Assembly (NCBI GenBank): GCA_963691655.1
Contig: OY829328.1
Span: 5,856,204-5,920,203, forward strand
Length of the DNA stretch: 64,000 bases
Origin: Toxonevra muliebris
Lineage: Eukaryota; Arthropoda; Insecta; Diptera; Pallopteridae
Reading direction: 5' to 3'
How positions within the stretch are numbered: the stretch's first letter is position 1; the number at the start of each line of letters is the position of its first letter. Both the position numbers and the translations under genes were made by a program. Below are positions 33,626 to 47,100 of this stretch, piece by piece. Under the pieces are notes generated by a model, which made no database searches, had not been told where the DNA came from, and worked only from the letters and a program-made list of their open reading frames with translations.

Positions 33626-36600
33626 TTAAGTAATACCCTCGAAAACGTTAATTTTCTTCAATATTTTTGTTTTGAAAAGTAATACAATTTGTATGCAACG
33701 AAGGAGTTTCTTTCGCACTTTTGCTCATTTTATTTCCAAAAGAAAAAGAAAAAATACATTCACTAAAACAAAATCAGGTTTAGCTTCCATTATAAGCGAT
33801 TCTCTTGAAATTGATGCATGGTGCAATTTTTATGACCGTCAGTGCTTACAAATATCTGTTTTGAACTATTTTCTGTGGAATGGGATGGGACACTGCAAAT
33901 TTATACCATATAATCGATAGTCCTGTTGCTAATTGATGTAAAGGAAGTTCCTTTACATATTTCCCCCACACAAAGCTCCTTAAGCCTTAAATTTTACACG
34001 AATGTTATTTGCCATGATTAAGGCGAATTTTTCGTAAATTAACACAGTAGCAAAAAAATTTATTTTGCTCATTTTTAATCATTTGTAAAGTAGATAGCAA
34101 TCAATTTTTTCAAGCATTAACACCAGTTGTACAATGATGAATAAAACAAAAATAATAACAAAACAGGACTGAATGTAAAAAACTTGGCGTAGGACTTTAG
34201 CCCGGGTTGTATTAAGTATATTATAATTTCCTAGGTCACTATTATAAACAAACACGGTTTGCATGCAAAAAACATTGTTACAATTGAAAGGTGCCACTTT
34301 CAATTGTTTAATTTTAAAATTTATTTAAGCAAACTCACTCAAATTAGTAGGGATTTTCTACATGAAATCACGAATATAAGTTTAAAACCGTTGGCAAAAT
34401 TAAATCTCAAATTTTCCACAATGCTTAGTTAGTTTTAAGTAGGACTCTTGAATTTGAAATTAATGATCATTGAGTTCACACATCAATGTCTGGTTAGGCA
34501 CTAATCCGAACTTTAACCGATGGTTAGTAGTAGTAGTTAGTTCTGATTAGTGCTTAACCGGATATTGAGAAAACGGCCCTTACACTTTTAACGGTAAGGT
34601 ACAACACTAAAAATGTTGTGAACCGAGTAAAGATAATTTTTGTACTGTGATGTAAAAATATTGTAAATGATATTTTTTTAATATTTCTGCCATAATCATA
34701 ATAAATAAATTTTACAAAAAATAAGTATAATATTTCGTGATAGTAGCCTCATTTCGTCACTCTACTATGGTACAAATAACATTTCTTTTGTAATAAAAAG
34801 GAATTTTTACTTAACATACATATTTTATTACTAACTAATAAAATATTTATAACATCTTTTATTAATTTCATGTGTCAATTTCAAAAGTCTATGCGCATAA
34901 TATATTTTATAATGCATATTATGTACCTACTTTTACTTTTTTTAAATGAAAGAAAATTTCAATATCACTCAAAACACATCACAAAGATAAACGTTCAACA
35001 AAGACAAGAAAAAAAAGCAACTATGTAAATGAAGTAATTTCTAAAATAATGCAATTTTGCATAATTGAGCGCACACAATGCGAGTGTGTTGCAATACAAA
35101 AAAATTCATTAATATTTCATAATCACATCCTCCACATGCAATAACTAAATTGGGCGTAATGCACTCAAGTCACTCTTTGATGAGATGAAATGAGTTAAGT
35201 AAGAAATAAAAAGAGAAATGTGAAAACAAAAATAAATAAAACTGCATGCAAGCATGTTTTCAATAGCAAAATGTTTAATGAAATTTACCAATTTCATGAT
35301 AGCAAAAAATACACCCGTCCATACCAAATCTTTCCAAGCAATTCCAGCACGCTACATTTTCATTGTCAATTCATTTGCATTGCATTTTAATTATAACACT
35401 GAACAACACGATGTGCGGCACTATATAGTTTGGTCTTATTATTTTTAGTTTTTCTCTGGGACACAGCGTTAATAAGACACTTGTAATTCAAAGTTTTTAC
35501 TCCTTCAAAAACATTATTTATAAATTCTGAGCAGGCTTTCGAAACTTTCCAAACTCATTTAACGAATTTACTGCAGTGATGGTTAAAATCCAGAAATGTA
35601 ATTTATTTGTTTGCATTGCATGTATGTAGTTTACAATCTTCTTTGATTAAAATATTATTTTTTTTTTTTTTTTCTAGAACAAATTTTAAGTCGGAATGGG
35701 GGAAAAAAGGGTTTGGTATAGACCTGACTCTCATTAGAGTGGATAAGTACTTTGTCAATCTACAAAATCTAGTAATGCTGCTTTTGAAAAATAAGAAAAA
35801 GTCTTCGAAGAGTAAACATTTCCAAAGTTTCAGAAACATTTTTCTAAAACTAACATTTTCCAAATCAAATATTTTTTTCTTAATTTTCAATTCGATTGTA
35901 GAAAACAATTACAAATTGGATAATATTAATGATGCACCAAAAGAGTTCCAACTCGGGTTTTTATCAAAATCTTTTTCCTCTAACAAAGAGCTCAAAATGA
36001 TAACAGCAACTTACTCAGGTCCGATAACGGTATCCAACCACGACCCAATTCTCCCAAGCTATGGTAGCTTGAACTTAGACAGATAGACATTAAAAGGCGT
36101 AGTGTTCTGCGACCTAATTTGGTACCCCCAGTATGTGCTTCTTATAAGCATTCGGATAATCCGATCCCACCTAGGAATCTCATTTATGGTTTCGGCTTCG
36201 AGTTTATCATGTCCAAACTGTCTGGTTAGTAGTGGCCCATATAACAGTTGGGCTTGCAACTGATCCGATACCGCCAGGGTCATGGCATCGGAACTTCTTA
36301 TTGCGATGTGGTTTCCAGCAGGAAAAATAAGTTGCAATTTGTTGAGTAGTATTATTATGTGTGTGTATGTGAGTGTAAGTGCGTAAATGGGCGTTTATTA
36401 TTGTATATGTATAAATGCATTGAAATGCTAATAAAAAGTAAACAAAGTATGAGATTAAGTTAATGAACATATATAAATGATGGCTATTCATATAGATATT
36501 TATACACAAATACACCGCATGTTAGTATGTACATGTAACTATGTATGCATTTCACTTTTTTCCACATGTTTAAAAGAAGACAAAAGAAATAATAATAACA

Positions 36601-39600
36601 GTAATAAAAAGTATAACAAAACAATTCCAAACCTTTCACTTTCGTTTACAGTTTACAAAACTGCATTTGAAGAATTTCTTAATAAAGCACATAAAATATA
36701 AATCATATACATGCAACTACATATGAATGTAGAAATGAACAATTATTTTGCGCATCAAAGGGTTCCAATTATAAAAATCGTAGTTGTCGTTATTGTCACC
36801 AACAAAGCAGCAGGTCAGTGAACGTTTTCTTCTTCGTTTGTTTTAATAATAATTTCCAGAAATGTAGAAATTATCACTCAAGCAAAAAAATGACTTCATA
36901 GAAGCGCAAAATGTCGCTATAAGCACAATAACAAAAACAACAACAGTGAATTAAAAACAAAAATAAATAATTAAAATTGCTTATGACTTAGTCATATGCG
37001 CAATCATCATCATCTTCAGCATGAACAACATCATTATCGTCAACTTATAATATGTACAACAATACAAAATATTCAAAAATACAAAGGTGTGCGCGCACAT
37101 GTAAGCAAGTAAAATACAAATAAACATTCACAGGTATATAAATACATATTTACGTATGTGTGTGTGTATGAATTTATGTCAGAATTCTCGCTTTGACACT
37201 TGCACTATGTATTATTTTAAAATTTTTTGTTATTTTCTTTAATTTTCAATTTTATATTTATTGTACACTCGCATATAAATATTATTTTTTTTTCACTTTT
37301 TGCAAACAAATAAAAAAGGGAAATTCACTTTTAAATTACACTTTTGTTTAATTGTTTTTTAATTGTTTGTCACACATTTCATTTACATACCAAAACATCA
37401 ACAGAAAAATAAGCAGAAAAACTACTTATAATAATACCAAAATATAAAACATGTAAACAATTTTTTATTTATTTCTTGTTTTTTTTTTTTCTTTTGCCAA
37501 AAATCTAAAACGTTTTTTGCTCTATTATTTCCCGGTATGTTTAAAGTTTGCGTGGCAGCGTAAGAAATATAACTGAATTTCAAAGCTTTTGCGTTTTGCG
37601 TTCGACTAATAACTAACTGTGTGCCTGACTGGCTTGACTTCACTGTTTACTGGCTGGCGCACATACACGTTGTATACGAGTACGAGTATTGTATGTGAAC
37701 TGTAGATTAAAAAAAAAAAGAAACGAAAAGTGAAAACAAAAGACTTAAGCAACGAACGCTCCACGATTGTGTTAAACGAATTTGCGTTTTGTACTTTTTG
37801 TGCGCGTGTGTTCGCGCTGCCAACTGCTTTGCAACTGACTCCCAGATATTCATATAATTTGTATGTGGATTTGCTGCTTGAATATTTATTTTCTGGTTAT
37901 CAAGTTGTGGTGAATAAATGAAGCAACTGTTGCTGGTTTCAGCTGCTGCTGCTATCACTTTGCCACTGTGCACTGTAGAACCAATTCTAGTATCTAGCAG
38001 TATGTATCTAAGAAGAAGTAAAAAATTCACGTGGAGTCAAAATTCATATTATTATGTTAATGATCACTCATAATATTTGGTATTATGGTATACAATACAT
38101 AGAAGTGAAAAATAATTACTATAAAGTCTGTCGTATACCCAAAGCATGTCAATCTATAATATAGCTAAATATTAAGTTCGTAATGAGTTTTCTTTGCTGC
38201 TAAATATCCTGAAGAAATATAATTTGACGTTTATGCGCAAGCATCGGATATTTACATAAATTGTGTAGAACCTTTTCTTTAACGTATTGATCCATCCAGC
38301 CGATAACATCAATCCAAACTATTTATCTACCAATTAAATAATATCCTGTAAATACTCCAACTTTATAATTTTACCTCCTATAGAAAGCCGCATAAGCTCT
38401 TCTCATTCAAATAATTCATAAGTTTTCGTTGAAAAGTTCCGCTGACCAATCAGTCAAGGAAACTAGTGAGCTACTATAACCAGTACTCTCTTGTTATGAT
38501 TTATACAAAACATTGTTTCATGAACCTAAGTTGAACTTAAGCTAACCATTGAAAAAGTTATGGCATTTTCTACCTTCTAATTACAAAAGAGATTGGTTTG
38601 GCAATAGGCAAATCACTCCCGTTTTAACAGTTTGGATTTGTAAACCGCTAAAAATTAGTTCTATACCATTGTGCAATGTGTTGTGTGTACTGTTGTTGAT
38701 TGTGGTGGCTTTTGTTTTTGGATTGTTGATGATATTCTCCAGACTACACGCTTGTCAACATTATTTAAAACTTTTGGTGTTTGTTTTATTTTTGATATTT
38801 TGGGAATGATTTTGTTTATTTTTCACTTTTCTTAGTTATTATAATAATTCTTTAAGCTGCGAGAAAAATTTTTATGCTATTGTCTTTTTGTTGATGTTAC
38901 AGTTGTTATAAATATGTATGTATGTTGCTGCTGCTCAACGGTATCTAAACAATACAATTGTATTCATTTGTGGACAATACAGCCACGGTACGCATACATA
39001 CGCATTCGTATCTACATAATGCATGCCTATATAATTTTAAATTGTGGGAAGCTGAATTTTAGATATTATATTTTAGATTTTTTCGGCTTGCTATTTAAAT
39101 ACCAGTGAAGCAATTAAGACTTAATTTATACTTTTATTCTGACCTTTCCGAAAGGTTAATTAAATTTACATACACATATTTATAAAGCTGATAAATTCAA
39201 GCTCTTATACTATATGTTTGTACATTTCGTAGAATTTTCTAAAAGTGTATTACCAATTTTAATTATCTAGAATTTAAAATAAATTTGTCACTTTGATAAC
39301 TTCAAAGGAAATAATTTTAAATAGAGACCAAAAGGGCTGCCCGCAAGGGGGCCGTGGGTATTGCATATAGATTTTTATATTTTTTTATTTTAAACTTCCC
39401 CAGGAAAAATCAAACGGGTGGGCCTGGCATGGTAATTTATTTAGGCATTTAGTTAAGTATCAAATAGAAAGAGAAAAATTAAGCTTCCTTCATAAGTTTT
39501 GAACGAAAAATTTAAGTTATTTACTTATAAGGCAAATACAAAATAAAAAATAGGCAGTAGGTCGTAAAATGAGATTTTCCAAATTTTACCGCAACAATTT

Positions 39601-39890
39601 CAGTTATGAAATAAGAAAGAATATGGTCAATTGGCTGGTGGACTTCGATGAGGGCTTCGCTATTTGCATCTTATTAATTAGCACAAATCGTAAAGGTCTG
39701 CGGTTAAATGTTTGATACTTTCAGATTACAATTTTCTTGATCATAGTTTGGCAAGTCTGTTCCTGAGCCAGAGGGAGCATTTATGCAGAAAGTTATCAAA
39801 ACACAAATTGTTCCAAATAGCGACATTTTGTTACTTTATATTCTGAAGGAAGGAATCTGTGCCACCATAGTGCGTTGCATATGATACATA

Positions 39891-40045
39891 TCGCTGCCTT
39901 ATTATAAATTTTACAAGAGAAGCAAAAAACGTTTTTATATTGATAATTTAAACTAAAATAAAACATCGTAAGATTTCGGTGTAGGTCTCTAAATTTCGGT
40001 ACAGCTGAAATGTATTTGATGTTAGTGCCTTAGCCAATTAAGGCA
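39891..40045. mobile_element. Short MITE, copy 2
   Basis: TCGCTGCCTTATTATAAATT at the left, TTACAAGAGAAGCAAAAAAC and TCGGTGTAGGTCTCTAAATT inside, and GTGCCTTAGCCAATTAAGGC at the right match copy 1 at 22250-22455. It abuts SINE copy C. Confidence 0.6.
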
Positions 40046-40049
40046 ATTA

Positions 40050-40235
40050 TGTGGTCGTCGTGGTTTGTGTGCTGGACTGATACGCAGGATGCACGTTCAG
40101 AACTCAAAATTAGAAAATAAAAATTTACCAGAAAAATGAGTGAAAAGCCATTTTTCACAGTACGGATTCGGATACTGTAGGTCCTTTTCCAATATAAATG
40201 GATGCGGAAGAAGAAAGAATATGATCCCTATCTAC
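40050..40235 (+). repeat. SINE copy C with tRNA-like head
   Basis: The head GTCGTCGTGGTTTGTGTGCT..GACTGATACGCAGGATGCA..GTTCAGAACTC resembles a tRNA with A and B boxes. The body continues AGTGAAAAGCCATTTTTCAC and CTGTAGGTCCTTTTCC...AATGGATGCGGAAG. The 3' end is diverged. Confidence 0.6.
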
Positions 40236-40414
40236 TGTAGTGTTACCAAAAGGTAAGGAAACCCTACATTCTAGTTCTTTTCATCTATGCACTGGCCGTT
40301 GTTGCGATTGATTTCTCTCGCCTATTGCAAAAAAATTACTACTAATTTCCCATACATTTTATATCAATTTACTATATCATTTATTATATATACGGTTTTA
40401 GCTAAACTGTTATA

Positions 40415-40862
40415 CAGTCGAACTTCTCTATAAAGAAGTTGTTGCGACCAGTCCAACACTTCGTTACATAAAACTACGTATTTTAAAAAAATGTTTAATC
40501 CTTTTTATTCATATACATATATATAAAAATCTTTTTTTTAATTTATTTTCTTAAAAAAAGAAAATGCTAAATTTTGTTTGCTTGTGAAGGACATTTTACA
40601 ACCTATACATTTTATTTATGAAGCTTCGATTCGGCGTACGTTATTTAAAAAAATTGCATACGTTATAGAGGAGTTATTCTATATGAAAAAGTCTGTAACG
40701 TGCTTGAGAAAACTTGGTAACTGAAAGTAATTTTCTATAGAGGAGTTCCCTATAGAAAAGTCCAAATATATGAAAAAACTGAAAAATTGCGCAGTCTTCT
40801 AAAGACTTTCGTTACAGAAAAATCTTCGCTATAGGGGAGTTCATTATAGAGGAGTCCGACTG
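40415..40862. mobile_element. TA-flanked MITE (Tc1/mariner type)
   Basis: The ends CAGTCGAACTTCTCTATA and, inverted, CAGTCGGACTCCTCTATA differ at two positions and are each flanked by TA. Repeats of TATAGAGGAGTT-like units recur inside (about 40668, 40735, 40830), as in MITEs built from subterminal repeats. There is no coding frame. Confidence 0.8.
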
Positions 40863-41159
40863 TAGTTGTATGCATGCTTTTGTGAAGTAGTTACTGTTTT
40901 TTTTACTTTCAATCAAATCAAATAATGATGAAAATATTAATTTTGGTAAAGCAACAAAGAATTACCCAGTTAAAAATCTAAATAAAAATCGTATGTGAAT
41001 GCAAATAGTTAATTCATTTATTTTGTTTTTTTTTTTTAATTAAAATAAAAAATAATGATATTAATTCATAGAAAATTATTAAGAAACAAAGTCATACTCA
41101 AAAAAAAAAAAAAATAAAAAATTTATGCATTTAAAAAAAACTTCATATGCTTTAAGAAT

Positions 41160-44100
41160 TCAATGATTTGTTTGGTTTTTAGTCTTAAGGATTTCAAGAA
41201 CACGTTGGAGTTCTGGTTCAGTACTGCGCACTTTTGAGAGAATCTCGTGTGCAAGATTCCATTGCTCAAATAAGATGCACCTGTAATGTAAGCAAAACAA
41301 AAATAATACAGAATTTAATAAGAACTAATATAAACAACATACAATTGTGCTGCTCCAGCTAAATTCCCAGTGAAACATAAATATGTAATCCAGCTGTGTG
41401 TTATTTCGGTCAACCGAGGATCATCATCTTGCAAAAAGATACGTCCAACTAATAAAGCTTCCTTGAAGTAATTTTTTTTCACTAGCATATTTATGGCTTG
41501 AGAATGATTATGTACAGCTAGCATGTAACTGGCTGCTTGCAGGACAAACCCTTGATCTAGCAATTGTTCAGCAAACGCTTGACAACATTTACACCAAAAT
41601 CTACAGGAAAGTAATATATTGATTATAACTAGACATATGCAATTTTGGACAGTGCAATTAATTTACTGGTATGAAATAGTAGGTGCCATGGAGACATGCC
41701 ATTCAGTTAGCTGCTTATTCTGCACACATTGAAGTATTTCTTGTTTCATGTCAGAGTTTGCGAGTTGCATAAATAAATGTGATATACCTTTTGTTTCGGA
41801 ATGCTTATAATTATCCACTATCAAATAGAGAACAATATTATTGAATATTTATTATTATAAAACTAAATTATATCTACTGAATTCAGTAAAATCACTTACA
41901 TTCTTCAGCTAGAAGTTTTTTCGCATCATTTTTAGTGCCAAATAATTTTGCACATAATAACTTATTGTCACTTTTTTTTACACTTAGAGAATTCAGCATA
42001 GAGTTGATATGCACCAACATGTCCCTGTTAATCTCTTTAGTAGTTAAATAAAGTAAAGTGGCAGCATTCTGTAAATAAATAAATAGCATTTCAGTAGCAA
42101 TCAAAAATAACTTAGATATTGTAAATTTAAAAGCTATACCTTCATAAAAACGGAAGCACCGGTAATTTCACTTTTTCCAGTTTTTTCAGCTTTAGCTGGA
42201 ATTTCAGTTTTCTCCTGTGATTGTTTGCTGTCATCGATTGCCATTGTGCTTATCATTTCAGCCAATCTTGTATTGTCATTACAAGCTTCAATTACAGATA
42301 TTCCTAAGTTTCCATGTGCATTGCCATTGGACGCAGTAGCCACCACTTCACTGTCATTGACAGCTAATTCAGCTGCCACTTCTCCATCTGTTGCAGCTCC
42401 TCCACTGTTGCCAGCACGTTTAATGCGTCTTTTTTCAGTTGCCGTCGAAACTTTTGCATCTGGCCGAGAAGAAACCTTCAGTGCCCATAATACATTATCC
42501 AATGTATTTGTAGTCGAACGTTTCCATTTTGCTGCCGGCGCATAATCTGACGAATTCTCAACACGCATATCAAACAATTCAACCGACGTCGATTTACCTG
42601 CACACATAATAATATTCTCATCGGTCGGCAAGAAGAGACCACATGTCATTGGACAATGGAATTGTTTAAGGAATTTCCCTTCATTAGCAGTGTCGTTATT
42701 TAAATCCCAAGCACGTACAGCACCATCAAAACCACATGTCAGGAACTCATTTTGGTTACGATTGCTCCACTTAACATAAGCGTTTGCCGCTCTCAAATCT
42801 TTTATTTCAATTTTACGCATAATCGTCACTTTACTGTCTTCAGCATTATAGTTGAGTACGTGTATATTATTGGCATTTGCTACCACGGCAAACCGTTCGA
42901 TTGCAATGGGACTCCATGCAATTTCAGTGATGTAACGTGGTGCCAATTGAATATCTTGCAACAGTTCATAGGATGAGTCCGATTGGACACGATAAACTTT
43001 CAAAAACCCATACTTTGTTCCAACGAAAAGATTATCACCGCGTACGGATATGCAAGAAACACCTTGAATTGCTGTAATAACATGAGCATCTGCAATATAG
43101 AACAGAAACATTTGTATTAAAGTTTATACAAGATTTCGAGATTTTTCAACTATTTAAAAATTTACTATGGAAGAAAATTACTTCATGCTTCAAAATTCAG
43201 AGAATGTTTAGAGGAAAAAATAGGACTAAATTTTTCATATTGTATCATGGTGCACTGTTAAAACTCCAAATCAGAGCTTTAAAGCGGAGCACGGAGCTGA
43301 AGCAACAAAAATTTAACCGCTGCGCTGCTCCGATTACTAATTTCAATTTAATTTTATTAATGAATGTAAATAAATTGTTACTTGATATCATATTTGAACA
43401 TTTGTACACTATTATAATTACAAGCAATGAAATTTTTTCACTACCATTTCAATTACTACAATTAAAATGGCATTGCTGCAATAAATTAGTAATGAACAGT
43501 ATTCATTACATTCATTACAAATTCATTGCAAGGGATTTGAACTCAGTAGGGATTTAATTTTTTTTTATTTTTCAGACATTTTTTTAATTGATATTATAGT
43601 TATTCAGATATATATGAAAATAAACAAGAACATCGATCGATCCCCTAAACTTGAAGATTTTTCTCTTTCCGTGCCAGAAACTGGCAACGCATCTAGCTCT
43701 GCGTTCTTTTACGTAAGCCAGTACATTATCCAATCCTTATCATATATGTACAACGAAGGGCAAAAATTTCTCAGCGTTCCTAGGTTTTTTCCCGAACTCG
43801 CTAAAATATTAATTTTCCAGGCAAAAAAAACTGAGCCTAGCAACGTTGAAATTTCAATATTTTTTCGTTAAAAAAAAAAACAAATTTCCCCCAATACCAT
43901 ATTAGAACGGGGTTTTTACCGTGTTAAACGGTGTTAGAGCGATGCCGTATTATAAGAAGTACGTGCTAAGTCAGGTCTACCTGTATTACAAATTGCAAGC
44001 CCACATATCGATACCTCAGTTCCAAAGTGTAACAAGTCAGAAATAAGTACTTACGAGATAATTAGAAATTTAAATGACTAGTGATACTTTTATCAATATA

Positions 44101-47100
44101 TTTTTTAATCGTAATATGTATTTAATATAGGGTGTAACAACTGAACTACATTGAGTTATTGACCTGTTATTCTCATACTTATCTCAAATTCATCAAATTT
44201 CGGATTTGTTACGCTTTGGCTGCCCCAAAGCCTGCCAAATGTCAGACTGATATAAAATGCTACACTCATGAAAATTAAAATTTCCTCAGCAACCAAATAA
44301 TAAATAAATTTTTGTTTCATCAATAAATCTACGACTTTTTTTCTTTTCTTCAACAATCAAAATATCAACACTCTTCAATCAACCAAAAACCGCCCGCAAT
44401 GCGAACTCCAGGCATACGTGACAGAATTGAACAACAACTTTTGAAAGAATGTAAAAAACGCTATCTGGAAATTGATCGGGAGTTCGCACATTTTCTTGTA
44501 CATATGTTGGTGCGTGATGCACGTTTGGGACTAGATTTTACAAAATTTATCAGTGAATGCAAAATCGAATATTTTATTGAAGTTACACTGCAAAAATATG
44601 TTGACCCCTTGGATGCAACATTTTGCAACATTAAATTGTCATATTTCTTTAAAAATTGCAAAGAATTAAGAATGGAGTATGTGGAGGAGAAGTATAAAAC
44701 GAATTTCAAAAAGAAACTACAAATACTTATTGATGATATATTACAATATCCAGAAAATAGCAATAATTTGCAAATTAATCAAATGCAGGACAAGATGCTG
44801 ATTTTCATTATAGCTTGCTACAATATTGGGTGCCCAAAGAATCATGTGGTAAGCGCCAAAACACGAATACAAAGTTCCGTATGCTGTGATATTAAAACGA
44901 CGCGTAACACAGAAACTGTTGAACTTAATAATTACTTGAACGAGAACTTATTTTTGCCAAAAAAAAAAATGTGTTTCTTTTTTTTTCTGGTCTTAGGGTT
45001 GTTTAGCACGGTTAATGCAGATTAATTTTCTGTGAAGATTTTTTGCTTTCGTTTTCTTGCAAAATTGGAAATTTTACCTTGAGTGTTAGGTGAGAGGTTT
45101 TTGGCTCTTTATTTTCTCTTTATTTGCAGCTTTTAAATCAAACACGTCAAAGTTTAAAAAGTGTGATAGGTCGCAGTGATTTACAAAATTACATTTTGAA
45201 AAAGAAATATCATCGTTTGGAGTATTTGCAACGTTTAAGTGCAACAGTTTGTGGCATCATAATTTATAATAATAGCGGCCCAACGGGTGATAAGGAAAAT
45301 ATGCGTGAAAGTACGTAAAAAGAAAAAACAAATGAAATGTGAAACAATTTGGTAATTTGGGTACATGCCTCTCTCTTTGCAGTAATGGTCGATTTGGAAA
45401 TGGCCAAAGGCAATACTAAAGAGTTGTTTGAAGCTACTTTAAATCAAATCAAAGAATACATTGCTAAAGGAACAAAAGTCACGCAGGAAATCATTGAATT
45501 TAAGGCATCCGAACAAAAGTGTTACTATCTCTGGCCAATCGAGAAGTTGCGCGAAATAAACAATTTTGTGGTACTCTTTTGTGTGTATCAACATTGTTTG
45601 GAGCAACTGTTGGAAATATATGCAAAAACAGAATATCTCATAAGTGTCGGCCAGAATAGATATAAATGTGTTATTGAAAAAATCAACGATGTCCTTAAAT
45701 ACCGCACGGCAATCGATTCCGAAGTGATCTTCGTAAGTTATAATTTTTTTATTTTTTTTATTTGTAATGAGAGTTTCGATATTTTCAGCCTCATTTTGCT
45801 TATCTCTCCGAAGTTTGGACTGCATTAATATTATATTTAAATCACTTAGTTGAAATTAATAAAATCAAAGATCAATTGGAATTCTACGTATCAAAAGAAT
45901 TAATATCGAAATTCATGGAAACAATAGATGATACACAAGAAAAACGCAAAATTTTGAAAAAACCCAATGTGGCAACATTTGCAGAACTCTTCGATCGAGC
46001 AACCAACCCGGAAGGCAACTGGAGCTGCATAAAAATTGTAAGAGTACACTTTTAAACAAATCCTTATTCTTTACTGAACTTAATATTTCGCTTTTCATTT
46101 ACACCACAGGCAAATTTCACCGACCAATACTGCACCTTTACACTGGCACTAACACATGGATTGATCATTCCAGCCAAAATACATAAGAAAATATGCGAAA
46201 ATACTGAAATTAGATTCGGTTTTGAAAATATAGAATTTTCAAAATATACTGAACGTAATTTTGAAGTTTTAAAAAGGGCATATAAAAATAGTATAATTAC
46301 ATCAGTTGATTTAATACTACTTTTCAAATTGGAAGACGACGTGTTTAGACAAGATTTGGAAGAAGAGCAATTACAAAGCAAGACAGCAAAACAAAATACT
46401 CTTGAAACTCAAACGGAAATGGTTGTTGTAAATGATCTTTCAGAGCCAAATCAAATAAATGTTACATGGAACGCATGGGATTTTCATCGTGAAACAATAC
46501 ATATGGCAGAATTACGTAAGCGTCAGACACATTCAAACCAAACAATGTTGTCGTATGGTCAGCGTAATGCACAAAATCAAGCGTATAATACAAGAAGGCA
46601 TTTTTAAAAGAACTAGTTGCAAGTTGTGTATGTAGCTTTCTTACCTTTAATTTCCAAGTTATCATTATATACAGCTAGCATATCGTTGCATGCACAGTAT
46701 ATGTTATTGCCTTGCCAGTCGATCGAATAAATTGGTTTACCGCACACTGGATTAAATGTAAATGGATGTTGTTTTGAATTTTCCACGTTAACAATACCAA
46801 CCTGGAATGAAGTTACAAGAAATATAATTCGATAAATTGTTCAGTATTGTTAAATACAATAAACAGCAAGAAACATGTCTGAGTTATGTTATGGCAATTC
46901 ACTTGAAGCAGAAGCTGGAGTGAAAAAAATAGCTCATAAGCGATCCTTTCTCTTGATAATTAATTTTAACACTACCATATGCCGAAAATTAGAAAGCGTT
47001 TAATGCATACAGATTATGGTAAAACATATTGAATTGAGATTGAATTGGGACTGCTTGTTAAGACCTTAGTTCGTTACTTTTATATATGTCTATTTGTTAA

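Larger units (their letters stand above)
30441..41159. other. Gene-poor region with repeats
   Basis: Outside the listed relics and MITEs I see AT-rich DNA with simple repeats. The longest open frame (35607-36086, 159 codons) starts in poly-T-encoded phenylalanines and is not convincing. A block at 36040-36330 is more G+C-rich and may be another diverged repeat. Confidence 0.55.

Noticed and set aside
35607..36086. 159-codon open frame in the gene-poor region
   Set aside because: Begins with poly-T-encoded phenylalanines, no recognisable domain, no splice partners, composition like flanking DNA.
3950..40110. tRNA-like sequences as functional tRNA genes
   Set aside because: None forms a full cloverleaf with a matched acceptor stem; they sit at the heads of SINE copies.
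42225..42545. 106-codon plus-strand open frame
   Set aside because: Antisense of Gemin5 exon 5.
44849..45025. CFAP206 exon 1 reading through to a stop at 45025
   Set aside because: A GTAAGC donor at 44849 joins in frame to an acceptor at 45129 and gives the family protein; the extension is low complexity.
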